A stretch of DNA of 64,000 bases from Zygnema cylindricum (Eukaryota; Streptophyta; Zygnematophyceae; Zygnematales; Zygnemataceae): positions 229,328-293,327 of the forward strand of contig JBBHKE010000716.1 of NCBI GenBank assembly GCA_037447655.1. The letters are read 5' to 3'. The position numbers were made by a program, and so were the translations under genes. A model generated the notes under the pieces. The model saw nothing but the letters and a program-made list of their open reading frames with translations. It was not told where the DNA came from and did no database searches. Of this stretch, positions 31,935 through 42,735 are shown one piece after another (position 1 is the first letter of the stretch; each line of letters opens with the position of its first letter).

Positions 31935-33340
31935 CTTTGTTGCCCCCATCTCATGTATTTCAGCACCCGATTCTTCCCCCTCCCTCAAAACTAGCTCCAT
32001 TCCAGCCCTTTCCCTACCACCCGTTTCCGGTTCCACCCTATTCCCCAACACTCTTTTGGTTGCATCCCTATCCCTCTCTAAGTTCTTCCCTATAGGTGTA
32101 TGACCCCCCATCTCGGTTGTTGTTGGTAGTGGATGATATCGCCGCCGAATGGCAGAGCGAAGTCGCTTGAATGGTCGTCTGCCGCCCTCCATTGAAAAAC
32201 AAATCTTGGTTAACAAGAAAAAAACAATAACACAGTCGACGGAGACAGAAAAACCCTAAAGCACACACTTTTACTCTGGCCTTTACTTAGCTTGTCCAAC
32301 TGAAACGTACTCCACTGTTCACAGTTGGAAAATTAAACCGTTGGTCCTACAACTTAAAACCCGACATTCAAGCGATGACACAATGTCGTCGAGCATTCGA
32401 CTTTATTCGAGTTTCTCAATAGTGAATCAACGAAACAACGTCGTCGTCCGCGAATTCATTTTGAGAATACCAACGTGGGATTGTTTGAACTGATGTCGTC
32501 GGTGGTTTAGTCAAAACGACGAACCACTGTCGTCCGTCATTCGCACTTTTGACCTAACGAGCTATCCTCGTCCATTCAATTATTTTGTCGTACCCATCAT
32601 TGAAGCGACGACATGATGTTGTCGCATACACCGCGACAAAGACACGTCATCGCTAGTACCTTGTCGCCATACAAAAATCGCAAAACACTTGGAAAATAAT
32701 AGTAAAAAACAACAAAACAATGCATAGTAGTCGACAACATAGAAAAACACGCTCTAATGGAGAGTTAGTAAGTCAGTGTGTAGTTTAAGAGAGAAAGGCG
32801 ACGTTCCAAAATAATACTGTACAAATAATTTAAAAGCACAACAAAACTAAAATTTAACAACGCATTGTGAATGAGAATAATAACACAAAAGGAAGGTGGA
32901 AACAAAATCATTTAATAAATGGGAGAACGTTTGGTTGAAATGGCTTACTTGTACCCTACACTCCGGTAAAATGCTCGGGAAACTTCCTTATGGTCCTTGG
33001 AATGAGTTAGCTGAGCCGTTATTTTCACAGTCTTTCATCATCCAGTATATTACTCGCATCCGAGTTGCCGTAGTCGACACGTGTTGAACTTTACGGTGGG
33101 AGACAGGTCCTCTGGTATTGGCCGAGGACAGAAAAAACCCTTCCACAATGGCCGTCGGGTCTACCGACGTTTCGATTTTCCGCCTGACTCTCTTCCTCGT
33201 TCGGAAATGCGTTTTCTTCATCGTTCCTCTCATTTTCCTCATCTTGTTCAACCTGAGCGTTATGGGGATTGTTGTTGTTATTGTCCAGGTTGGCACCCCA
33301 AATTCTATTAAGGGTCGATATTCTCTCAAACACTTAATAT
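31935..33340 (-). pseudogene. Transposon relic with GCGACGA array
   Basis: From 32,350 to 32,680 the words GTCGTCG, GCGACGACA and CGACGAAC recur in degenerate form, like the arrays around the DDE transposase. On the minus strand upstream of it (33,333-33,091) an acidic frame (E-Q-D-E-E-N-E-R-N-D-E-E-N) is followed by relics with stops. The order of acidic frame then array matches the 58.4-59.6 kb locus, so this may be a third, more decayed copy of that transposon. A second short frame at 32,216-31,923 is not recognised. Confidence 0.4.
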
Positions 33341-34764
33341 CACCTAAAAAATAAGAAGTAGGAGCAGCCGAAAAGGAAGAAAGTGGCAACCCAAGCAAAT
33401 GAGGAAGAAGTAGCAATATTGTCGCTGCCATTATCACAAATACATATATATATATAATACACGAGCTGCAAGTGAAAGTGAATTTGCGGTGTAATAATGG
33501 CGGGATTTGGCATTTTGAATTTTTTGTTCAAAATTCAAATTTTGAACTTTAGCATGTCTTTGATTTTAAAAATATTTCAAAACGCGGAAATATAAGCGGG
33601 ATCATGTAAATGTTTATCAGATTGCCAGACTATTTCAAAACTTACGCCGTCGATATAATGTTGATAGCGCCATGGAAACGCCTCCAGCTTACATGTTGTA
33701 CGACAAAAAGATGATGGGAAAAAATGCGGCGTCGTAACCCTGGCAATCGGTTGTTCTAACGTCATCTATGAAACGCGACCAACTTTAGGAATGCGTGGAT
33801 GGTTAACATGCCACGTGTTTTTGGCAACGGCCAATGATAATATTACAACGGCGCCTGACCATCTTTCGTCGCTGAATTACCTCCAATTAGAATTAACATG
33901 TATCATAACAAGTGGTTTTTTTTGTTTTATGTTCAACTAGAATTAACAGTGATACTAAAAAGAGGTTTGTTAGACGTTTGCTATAAGTTAACGCATCCTT
34001 ATTAGACTTATGTCCCAATATTACAATGCATTAATTCTAATAAAGCATCCCATGCGGCACCTTATTAAAGTTAAGGGTCTTTATTTAACGTCACACAACG
34101 TTCGTTCACCCCGCGAACGACAAGGAAATTAAAAACAGTCACATAGTTCAATGTACGTTATGTGAAACGAAACGTAAACATACAATACCTTCCGTTATAG
34201 TTTCGTTGATTGTACAAAACTTATTGGAACTGAATAAACATATTAAAATTGTACGGTTACGTTGCATTATAACGTAATTGCGTTTAACAACCAGATGCAT
34301 GGAATCGATTGTATGACGTGACAATGTACGTTTCGCCTTATGTTGTCCTTGTACCTTTTTTTCTGTTATCAATTCACCGCGTGCGAAACAATCGCTTATT
34401 AGAATCATGAATGAACTTAAATGAAAGTACATTAGCCCGTACTTTTTGACGGTATCCGTACCTATTTTAGTGTATAATTAATTAATTATGAACGGCATAA
34501 TTATTGTATATCCGCAAACCCAAAATAGAATTATGGATATTTACAATAGAAGGACTCGACGCCGTACGGATTGTCATAATTTGTACTTCCACCTATTTTA
34601 ACGTATATGTAATGACGGCGGACTATGTATACGTAAATCAGCGTTATGGAGAAATTACAATTGAACATTTTTTTGAAAATGGGATTGATACACAAATTAG
34701 AATCCATGACACTAATTCTTTATTCGCACTTATAATTTCTATACGCAAATAACGATTCACGGTG

Positions 34765-35445
34765 TAGTGGACAGGTGTCAAAGGCTTAGTCGGCCAAAAG
34801 GTCCATTTCTGAAATAAGGTGAATCTCGCTGCCAAGTCAGTCGGTGAAATGGGACGCACGTCGAAAGGTTCGTCGGCCGACTGTGGAAGGTTTTGAAACA
34901 GTCGGGAGATTTACGAACAAAATATAGTGCGTGAAACAAGATAGTCGAACAGTAGATCTTCAGCAGTGGTTCGATCGAACAAGTGCAATAAAGCGATTTC
35001 CACCGTCCGTTAATGTGATTAATTCTCACCGTCTGCTTCGGCTATTTCTTACATCAAACCGATGTTTATTGAACCGTCTTACTGTCTCAACTTCCTAATA
35101 GATTGACAGTGGCAGTGAATTAATTCAAAGGACGGCCAATATTGCTCTATCGGATTTGGTTTCTATCGGATTTGGTTTCCCAATCGAACGATGGAAACGC
35201 CATTTTGCTGGTGTCTCGTGTGTGCCTTAGATCTACGGAATGCGCGTTTCCTACTCACTTGTTCGCCCACTGTATTCTGTTAGTGAAACACCCGATTGCT
35301 TGGGAAACCCCTATTGTCGGCCGACGGACTTTGTGTCCTGCGTCGCATTTACTTCCCGGCGAGCGTCACATAATTGGCGAAGTGGACTTTTGGGGCGAAA
35401 AAACTTTGACGCCCGTCTACTTCTTAGCTTGTCTTATTTGTCAGA
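34765..35445. repeat. Diverged inverted repeat, arms about 240-270 bp
   Basis: The reverse complement of about 34,765-35,000 aligns with 35,180-35,445. Shared landmarks in order: GATCTAC, ACTTGTTCG, GTGAAAC-like, CCGA(C/T)TG, GTCGGCCGACG, then GTGGACTTTTGG-like. Even the translated arms agree (P-D-C then R-P-T then C-V-x-F). The arms are separated by about 180 bp. It may be a foldback or MITE relic, or an inverted duplication. Confidence 0.6.
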
Positions 35446-35902
35446 GTACTTTTAGTACGTTGAAAAAAATCTTCGTTGTGCCAAATCGAATCACGAGTGT
35501 TCCAAAGTCCAAACTTCCAATACCTCCAAAATATCGATTGTCCAAACGATCATAGATTAAATGTTTTGGCGACGCCGTTCACGACATTAAGGCCTGGCTA
35601 GAATTTCAAGTAAAAGCGTGTACGACTCAGGACCGTTTTCCTCTAACCGTTCTGTCAGATGACTGGCATTCAAAACATAGTTCAAAAGTAGGTGACAGTA
35701 CACCCATACAATATGCCTATTCTACGTAAATTTTACAATACTACCTTAAGACCCATATTTTATTGGCCGCAAAATGAAATAAAATAGTAACATGGTTGAG
35801 TTGCACATGGTTCGATAGAGAATTAAAGGTCATGTCTAAATAAAAAAAAAAAACGGAGCAAAAAAATATTTTTCTGTGAGTTTTGAGCGACTTTTTTTTT
35901 AA

Positions 35903-35929
35903 ACCGTCAGATTCGGATGATCTGACGGT
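35903..35929. repeat. Perfect 10-bp stem hairpin
   Basis: ACCGTCAGAT and ATCTGACGGT around a 7-base loop. ACCGTCAGAT-type words are common in plant repeats. No terminator role is implied. Confidence 0.7.
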
Positions 35930-36789
35930 CGTTGATGAAAGTAACGATCAAAGAAGATCACATGAAAATCCCATAACACAACTTACGACAGGACTATAGT
36001 CAGATTCGTCCGTGGGTTTTTTTATTTTTCTTGGTTTTTCCCGCGCAATGTCATCCTACGTCGTGTCAGTTTGCTAAAAAATTTCGTTCGGCGGCGTGCG
36101 CTGTACTATGAGCATACGTCAGATTTGTACGCTCGTACAGGGGTGTGTACAGCACACACACATACAGTATGGCTACGTTGCGCGAGTTTTGTGCCAAGCT
36201 TTGTGCGCATTCCAAAGGCCTACCATTAATACGCATACTTTTGAACTATGATTCAAAATCTTGAATCGAGATTGAATCGACGAATTTCCGAGCATTATTA
36301 CCTTAAACTACACCGCTCATCGTTATAAGTGCATAAGATTTTAGTGTGCACTCTAATTTAGTGTTCATTACGCTACATTCCAAATTATTATTAAGTATTT
36401 TTATAGTATTTAAGGATGACTTCAGTCCCGGAGCGATATATCGGAGCCTCCGAACTTTCGATATATCGATTATTGCATCCATCGGGATGAAAAATATCCC
36501 GACACACAACACTGTACCGCTAATCTTTATTAAAGTTATCGTTTTTTTCGTTACTAAAAAACATATATTCTTCGTACACACTTGTTTGGTTGTCACTCCG
36601 ATGGTTGTTATTGGAAGGGAAGATTTTCACCTTCTTATTAGACGTTTCCGATTTCACAATCTGACAAGTGTGCAGGGGGGAAAATGTTTTACGTGGCAGA
36701 AAAAACGTAAATAATATTTATAATGATTAGCGTTGCAGTACAAAGCAAAAAAAGCTTGTACAAGCCTATAAAAGAAACCTACAATAAAA

Positions 36790-37050
36790 ATGAGTTGTAA
36801 AGAAAGTTCAAACTATTGGAAAAGTAAGGTGACATCCAAGGGAGCAATGACGTCAGATAATTATGAACCATTTCAGCATCCTTTGTTACAAGGATCATGT
36901 ATTTTCAACAAACATGTGACTACGTGGGAACGCTTCTATAAAACCAACAATATTAATGTAACAAGGTTGTATATGAATATCGACCAATGCGGTCAGTTTA
37001 ATTTTCCTCTCGTAAATGTCGTACAAATAATTGATATTTTACAAAAATAA
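36790..37050 (+). CDS. Small hypothetical ORF, 86 residues
   Basis: An open frame starting M-S-C-K-E-S-S-N-Y-W-K and ending I-D-I-L-Q-K. The sequence CCTATAAAAG, a good TATA box, lies about 25 bases before the ATG, which is a short leader for a plant gene. The product has no signal peptide, membrane segment or recognisable motif. It stands alone in feature-poor DNA. It could be chance, and I give it only because of the promoter-like context. Confidence 0.2.
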   Translation: MSCKESSNYWKSKVTSKGAMTSDNYEPFQHPLLQGSCIFNKHVTTWERFYKTNNINVTRLYMNIDQCGQFNFPLVNVVQIIDILQK

Positions 37051-37254
37051 TTTGAATTAAGTCGACGAGTTTGAGCAAAACTATATTCGACTAATAATGC
37101 TTTAAACATATTCACCACTATGTTATATCAAAGTGTCAAGTTAACAGAACCGAAAATGATTTGGGCCAGATGAAGTCGTAAAACTGGAAGGAAAATGGCG
37201 GCACGTAAGAATCTGTGAGCGCGCAACAAAACAATGTAGATTAATAGAAATTCA

Positions 37255-37315
37255 ATACATATATAGATATATATATATATATATACATACATATACATAC
37301 ATATACCTACATATA
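37255..37315. repeat. (AT)n and (CATA)n microsatellite
   Basis: ATATATAGATATATATATAT is followed by CATACATATACATACATATA and a further CATATA. A simple compound microsatellite. Confidence 0.9.
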
Positions 37316-39109
37316 TTGTGGATTGGGGGTTTCCCAAGTTTATTTGTAGGATCAGGTATTTGAGGTATGCTAAGACCACCATTAAATAATCATATTTGAG
37401 TTCCTTTGCTGTTAGAAGTGGCGTTCTTTTCTAATGAGCTTAGATAGATACTACTGCTTGTTTCTTTTTTTCCAACCTTTTATATGGGGCCCTAAAAAAC
37501 GAAGGGCGACACAATCCCTTTCCACATCGTCTCCAAATAATTTGCGTTCCCGTAACACCTCCCCAAGGTCGTCCCAACCTCTCAACTTGTCTCTTTAACT
37601 AACATCCTCGCACAGTAAACCTTTAACAGAGGCATTCTACTAATAATTGCATGTTGCGATAGATTGTGAAAAACTATCCTTGTCCATTTCACCATAAGAA
37701 ACAATCACATAGATTTGCCTTTATTTTTACATCAAAACCTTCCGTTCATCAACCATCGATTACCATTTATTCAACCTGCGCCCTTCTCTGTCCACCTTAT
37801 TTCAATTATCTTTGCGTAGCATTAACACCCCATTAAATATAGAAACTCTCACGCGAGTCTTTGCTTCGACCCTTTAATCTTCGAGAAAGCTTTATATTCA
37901 CTCTTGTCTATCAATTAAGCTAATTATAGAGTGTTTAAATCTGGAATCCCTCCTCCAAGTAACCATAAACCTTATGTTATTAAATTCCGTTAAAAGAAAC
38001 ATGTGAATGTGTCTAAAACCCATTTTACATTTTCGACTACTCAAGATGTGTATCTCACACAAAGCCCCACTCCTCAACGACATCCTTTATGAGATTATGT
38101 TTGCAACATTAATGTGTTGTCAGTTAGGCTGTATAGTATTGGAAATTAGATATCATATATTCGATCATCTTACTTTTGTTGTTTAAGTTGCGATTTAGTT
38201 TCACCATTGCTTTTTTGATAAAAAACTACAATAAGACACTGTTCATTTTTTGCTTTCAATATCCGTTGGTGTGCATAGTACACGTGAAACATGGTGAAAA
38301 TGCTGAAATTTATTAGGCGATAATTCCAAATCTTTTTAGTAAGACATACTTAACTACTAATTGCCCTAGTTAAAATGGAATTTCTACTTCTACGTCTCAC
38401 ATCCTTCGTATCATGCACCTCTGGTGGTGTGAAAGACTCCATTTTGTTGCTCCTAAGTACGCCTCACCTTTTATCATATCTGTGCGTTTTATTCCAAATC
38501 AAGGTCCCTTAACTAAAATACCGTTTTTTAAATTATTATCATGGGATTGACAACTAGTACTTGTGAAAGCGTCATTCAAGGCAATTATTTATTTTCTCTA
38601 GCTCACCTGCATGCTTTCAGAGAATCAACTACAACTTTCCCAATATGTGTGTTTACAAATGTCGTAACGGTTTTTTTACCTTTTACCATTTTTAAACACA
38701 AATTTCCATGATATGTTCTTCTGTCAAATTCAATGAATATGTCACGCAATCTTTTGTTGAAATGCCATCTCATTGTCCGCCCCCTTCGTGATTTTTTATT
38801 TTTGCTTTCCATGAGGACATTAAAGTTTTATTTTTTCCTATAAGAGCCACAAAATGGTTAATCTTCTCATTAATTATGCTTTGTTGGAGGACCTTACCCA
38901 TTATGAGAACCTTTCGCAAATATTTAACACACAAGTTGCTTCTTTTGTATTAATTCATTATTTAAAACAACAACAAACATCTCATATTTTACCACCCACC
39001 TTCTTTCTCATTTCATCACTTTTAGATTTTGATGATGGTGTATTTGCAATTCCACTTCAGATTATCGACCATGATTTTTTTGATTTCCTAGAAAAACTGT
39101 ATTGAAAAA

Positions 39110-40171
39110 GGTATTTTACATCTTGTCTCTCTCTCTCTCTTTTATGTCTTAAACAGTCTTAGACTCTCACTAAGATAGATAGAGAGAGAAGACCATGGCT
39201 GCCTGTCAAAGAGGCTCAAACAGAAAAAAAAAATGACTCAATTTACCAAAATGGTTAGACCGGCCGAGATTTGAATCTTACAGAGATAGATAGAGAGAGA
39301 GAAGGCCATGGTTGCCTGTCAAAAAGGCTCAGACAATTAAAAAATTTGACTCAATATACCAAAATGGTTAAACAGGCGAGATTTGAACCTGGGTACTACG
39401 CTAATTAATAATGAAATGTTGCCTTATCCGCTAAATCGTTGTAAAAACGTTAATGGTAAAATGCATGGTAAAGTAATGAATGCGAACAAAAACGACTAAT
39501 TCATCTAATGACGCAAACAAACAAATAGCCGTATGTGAACCGACGGCACGCCTTCATATTACGACGTCATGCATAGATGCGAAGCGTAATGCACGAACAC
39601 GAATCTCGACCTTGTAAATATTTATAATCAAACGGACACAGCCGTCAACCCGGAACGATCCTTTTGGCGGCTTTCGGAGTTACCATCACAGAGGGCTACG
39701 TGGCGGCTTATAAATCGACACAGGAGAAGACAGGAGGAGGAACCATGGTTTCCAATCCGACAGATGTCACCGAGAAGGTTTCTACCGTACAGTGGCCGTA
39801 CAATACGTACATCGGACGCTATAATTTTCTGTAGTATACAATTGTGTGATTGGTCTAGGGTTTAAATAGTAGCCAAGTGTAAGTAGGCAGAATAAGACTA
39901 GAGACATTTCTGAGCCGCAACTCTCTGTGCGAGTTTTTGTATATATAGGTCATCTTTAACCATTGATAACTAACTGCTCAAGGGAGCAAATTCAGTGATT
40001 CTGTATGCAGCGGACTTAGGGGAGTCATGCAATCATGCCTTCACTGGGCTGAAGTCGGTCAGAGTCATTGCCTGCCAAGGTGGCAATTATTGTTGGGGAA
40101 ACCAAAGTGGGTTGATGCAATCTTAGAGGCTACTTGTGAACTATGCATTTTGTGGGGCAACGGAGCCCACA
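39110..40171 (+). mobile_element. Diverged solo LTR (family IV)
   Basis: Shares the ordered landmarks of the half-tRNA copia LTRs in plus orientation: GAGAGAGAAGACCATGGCTGCC near 39,180-39,210, antisense tRNA-like module(s), and a GTAC-rich part near 39,790. After these come AACTGCTCAAGGGAGCAAATTC near 39,971 and GCCTGCCAAGGTGGCAATT near 40,071. No primer site or gag follows, so it is a solo LTR. About 110 bp holding CCATGG plus the T-arm is duplicated in tandem (39,176-39,284 and 39,285 on). The ends are approximate. Confidence 0.65.
39361..39442 (-). ncRNA. tRNA-like module in solo LTR (copy 5)
   Basis: Minus strand: GATTTAGCGGATAAGGCAAC, very close to the D-arm of plant tRNA-Arg-type genes. 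Later comes CCAGGTTCAAATCTCGCC, whose GGTTCAAATCT matches the B box GGTTCRANTCC at 10 of 11 positions, and then ATTTTGG with TTTT at 39,364-39,361. A second, partial copy (T-arm plus TTTT) lies at about 39,248-39,283. Confidence 0.5.
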
Positions 40172-41489
40172 GAATTTTAGATTGCTCGTTGTTAAACAAA
40201 CAAATTTACCAGTAATTATTAAAGATATCGGTTTAAGTCTTACCACCATCGTAACGTTAAGAGTTTACCCATAAAGTTGGGGTCCGGTTGTATCTATGAT
40301 CACTTGTTGCTTTTGTTCGACTATTGGTTTTTTTTTGTTGCCATGTCATCTCTATCGCGGACGAGGGTTTGTTACCATAACAACCATAGTTGGTATGTAC
40401 GCGTTCATTTTTGCTGGTTGTGGCGTAATACAAAATTATTTAATTTTTTTCCCTCGTTAAACTAAGTAGGGTAACACCACGTTGTAAAGAAGGTAGTCGC
40501 AATTGATGTTCCTAACCTAGATTGAAGCAGATGTTTTATTTTACTCTTGTTGGGTGAGAATATGATTTTTACCACACTAGTTTTTAACTCTCTCACCCTT
40601 TTTTCCACGTGTGTTATTTTAATTTTTCACCATTCTTGGTTACGCCTCTACATATCGAACCCCTTTGCCTTTAAGCATGCATGGTAACATTTAAAGGTCA
40701 ACCGATATAAGATTTGCGTGTCCCATCCCATTCTGGATTGTCAGACAGGTGGCGAGCAAACAACAACAAACGACTGGTTTGACATGCAATAACTGCAATA
40801 GGGTATTTAGACAAACGCAAGATATTGCATATGCTCCGATCCAAAGTGTGGATTCATATTTTGTGAGGAAATGAAAAAACATAGGATGAGGTAGCTATCA
40901 CAAAACCTTTGGCAATCGTACGTTTCCAAACACTTAACATTGCATACGACGTCACAACTAAGTTCTAGTTGCCTCGAAAGAGAGACATTGCGAGCACCAA
41001 GACCTGATTTTTTTATATATTTTATACTATATTCTATAAACTTGTCATTTTACAACTTGATACGCAACTTATACCAACAATATTTTGAATTTAGTGGACT
41101 CGTTAGCGTTTCCCTACCTCTCGTTTCAAGATTCGACCGCCAACTTTATTTTTGTGTGGCGTTTGGAGGATTTAAATCCACCTGTCCAAAGGCACACGTT
41201 ATCATCGCTTGTGTATGGTGGATTGTATCTAACAATTGTACACGTATAGCTTGTGGCTATTGTCCTCGCTATTGTCTTTCTTGTATTTCTTAAGGAAATG
41301 AGCCTTAAACTAGATGGAATGAGCGATTTCGTCCCATATTCGAAATATCAAAATGTCGAACAATCAATGTTTACGCTTTAAATTGTAGATTTCTAGCAAA
41401 ACGCTATGAAAAAATATAGAGGCACAACTGTACCCCAACTCATCGACCTATCCCATTGTAGCTCATCTTTGACCATGCGCTCTGTTGAA
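40172..41489. other. No recognisable features
   Basis: Intergenic sequence with short frames on both strands that look random. No repeats, motifs or homology that I can support. Confidence 0.5.
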
Positions 41490-41726
41490 CAAAAATAATT
41501 AATATTCACTTCTTAATTTGGACTCTAGAGAGAAGAGAGAGAGAGAGAGAGAGAGTCACCATGGCTGCGCAAATAGTAAGAAAGAAACAGGCAGACAGGC
41601 AGACAGATTGAAAGATGACCAAAATGCTACCTTGGATCGGATTTCATCCTTGGTCAGTGACCTACAAATGAAGACGTACGCCTTATCTATTAATGCGTTA
41701 ACAAAACGATACACGAATGTGGTACG
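41490..41726 (+). mobile_element. LTR fragment cut by element 3
   Basis: A (GA)n run followed by CACCATGGCTGCGC and then an antisense tRNA-like module repeats the order of the start of the family IV LTR at 39,120-39,440. It is broken off at 41,727 where the LTR of element 3 begins, so element 3 probably inserted into it. Confidence 0.5.
41619..41705 (-). ncRNA. tRNA-like module, LTR fragment (copy 6)
   Basis: Minus strand: TTAACGCATTAATAGATAAGGCG (given to 41,705) is D-arm-like. The T-arm has the weaker loop GGATGAAATCC, and the T run is TTTT at 41,622-41,619. It is more decayed than the others. Confidence 0.35.
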
Positions 41727-42720
41727 TGTTTAAATCACTAGATTTAGGGAGTATTATCTAGGTCTGAATAGATAAAAACAAAACGGACAAGGCAACCTGC
41801 CTCCACCTTGTCTATCTAGCCCCCATACTTGTTGTACTCACTAAAGGAGAGAGAGTGTGGTGGAGCCATGGCTGCCTCAGCTTCATAGGCAGGACTAAGG
41901 AGTAACATAAGTCATGCTCAATAAAAGGTGAGTCCGGCAGGACTCGAACTTCGACCGGCAAAGCGAGGCGTAGCTGTCACCTTTAACCGGTCTGTCGTAG
42001 AAGATCGTTAGACTACATAGGGTTTGATTTCTATTTAACACTGTTTAGGAACATTAATCTGATTAGCAAAATTACGTTTAGAGAACATGGAAACAAGTTA
42101 AATTATAGTGCAAACGTGAACCCGCACAAAACAAATGTACAAGACATTTGTTTTCCACGGCTAGTAGTAAAAACCGGTTTGGATCATCGGTTTCGACAGC
42201 TTGCATCATCGCCGAGATCCCTAAATGGTCGCTTTAGCGGTTTTCGGGCGTAACATGACATGGCGCCACATGGCAAGATAGCATTGGGAAGTGAAAATCC
42301 CGAGGAGCATGAGGACAACTCTGAAACTGACATACGTCCACTTAATGGCTTTGTCGTACACAGGTCGTACAAAAAAGACATCGACGATGGTACCTTTTTG
42401 TATTGTGATTGGTTCGTACTTCAGTATATAGGGGTTGTGAGAGGGGTTTAGGACTTAGGGGATTTAGGAGGTAGTCGCCTCTCTCCCAGAGAGCTTGTAT
42501 AAATATTGGTATATTTGGCACCTTATAACTAATCGCCTGGTTGGGCGTCTTTTGTGATTCTTTTTGTGGCAGACTCAAGGGAGTCTAGACTTTACAGTTG
42601 TGCAGTCACATTTTCTATTTGCCTGCTTGGGTAGCACTAGTCTCAATTGAAAGAGGGTTAGTCAAAAACTGCCTAGAGGAATCTTGAATTCAGTAGTCTA
42701 ATGGGGGACACATTATTGCA
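41727..42720 (+). mobile_element. 5' LTR of element 3 (family III)
   Basis: TG start (TGTTTAAATCACTAG) and CA end (ATTATTGCA) with the primer site directly after. About 994 bp. It keeps the group's landmarks (CCATGGCTGCC at 41,867, tRNA-like module, CTCTCCCAGAGAGC near 42,480), but most of its sequence differs from families I and II. Confidence 0.75.
41923..42014 (-). ncRNA. tRNA-like module in element 3 LTR (copy 7)
   Basis: Minus strand: TAGTCTAACGATCTTCTACG (D-arm-like), a long central stem GACCGG/CCGGTC, then AGTTCGAGTCC, 10 of 11 matches to the B box, and CCTTTTATT with TTTT at 41,926-41,923. TCAAACCCTATG lies just upstream at about 42,015-42,026, the same block as in family I. Confidence 0.5.
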
Positions 42721-42735
42721 AGTTATGGGCCCACC
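42721..42735 (+). promoter_or_regulatory. Primer-binding site of element 3
   Basis: AGTTATGGGCCCACC, one base from the group consensus, directly after the LTR. The ATG within it opens M-G-P-P-S-K-V-P-I-F-N-G, the Gag start. No upstream ATG is needed here. Confidence 0.8.

Larger units (their letters stand above)
33341..39109. other. Intergenic DNA, mostly without features
   Basis: No convincing gene in nearly 6 kb. Small items: an AT microsatellite near 33,443-33,460, a long diverged inverted repeat at 34,765-35,440, a 10-bp-stem hairpin at 35,903-35,929, a small ORF with a TATA-like sequence at 36,790, and an (AT)n/(CATA)n microsatellite at 37,255-37,315. Stretches at 33,800-34,750, 35,560-36,700 and 37,400-39,100 show nothing I can interpret. 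Confidence 0.55.

Noticed and set aside
34504-34752. 82-residue plus-strand frame
   Set aside because: It is in AT-rich DNA with no promoter or domain, and its length is within chance expectation.
35903-35929. Rho-independent terminator
   Set aside because: The hairpin lacks a following T run on the relevant strand, and bacterial terminators are not expected here.
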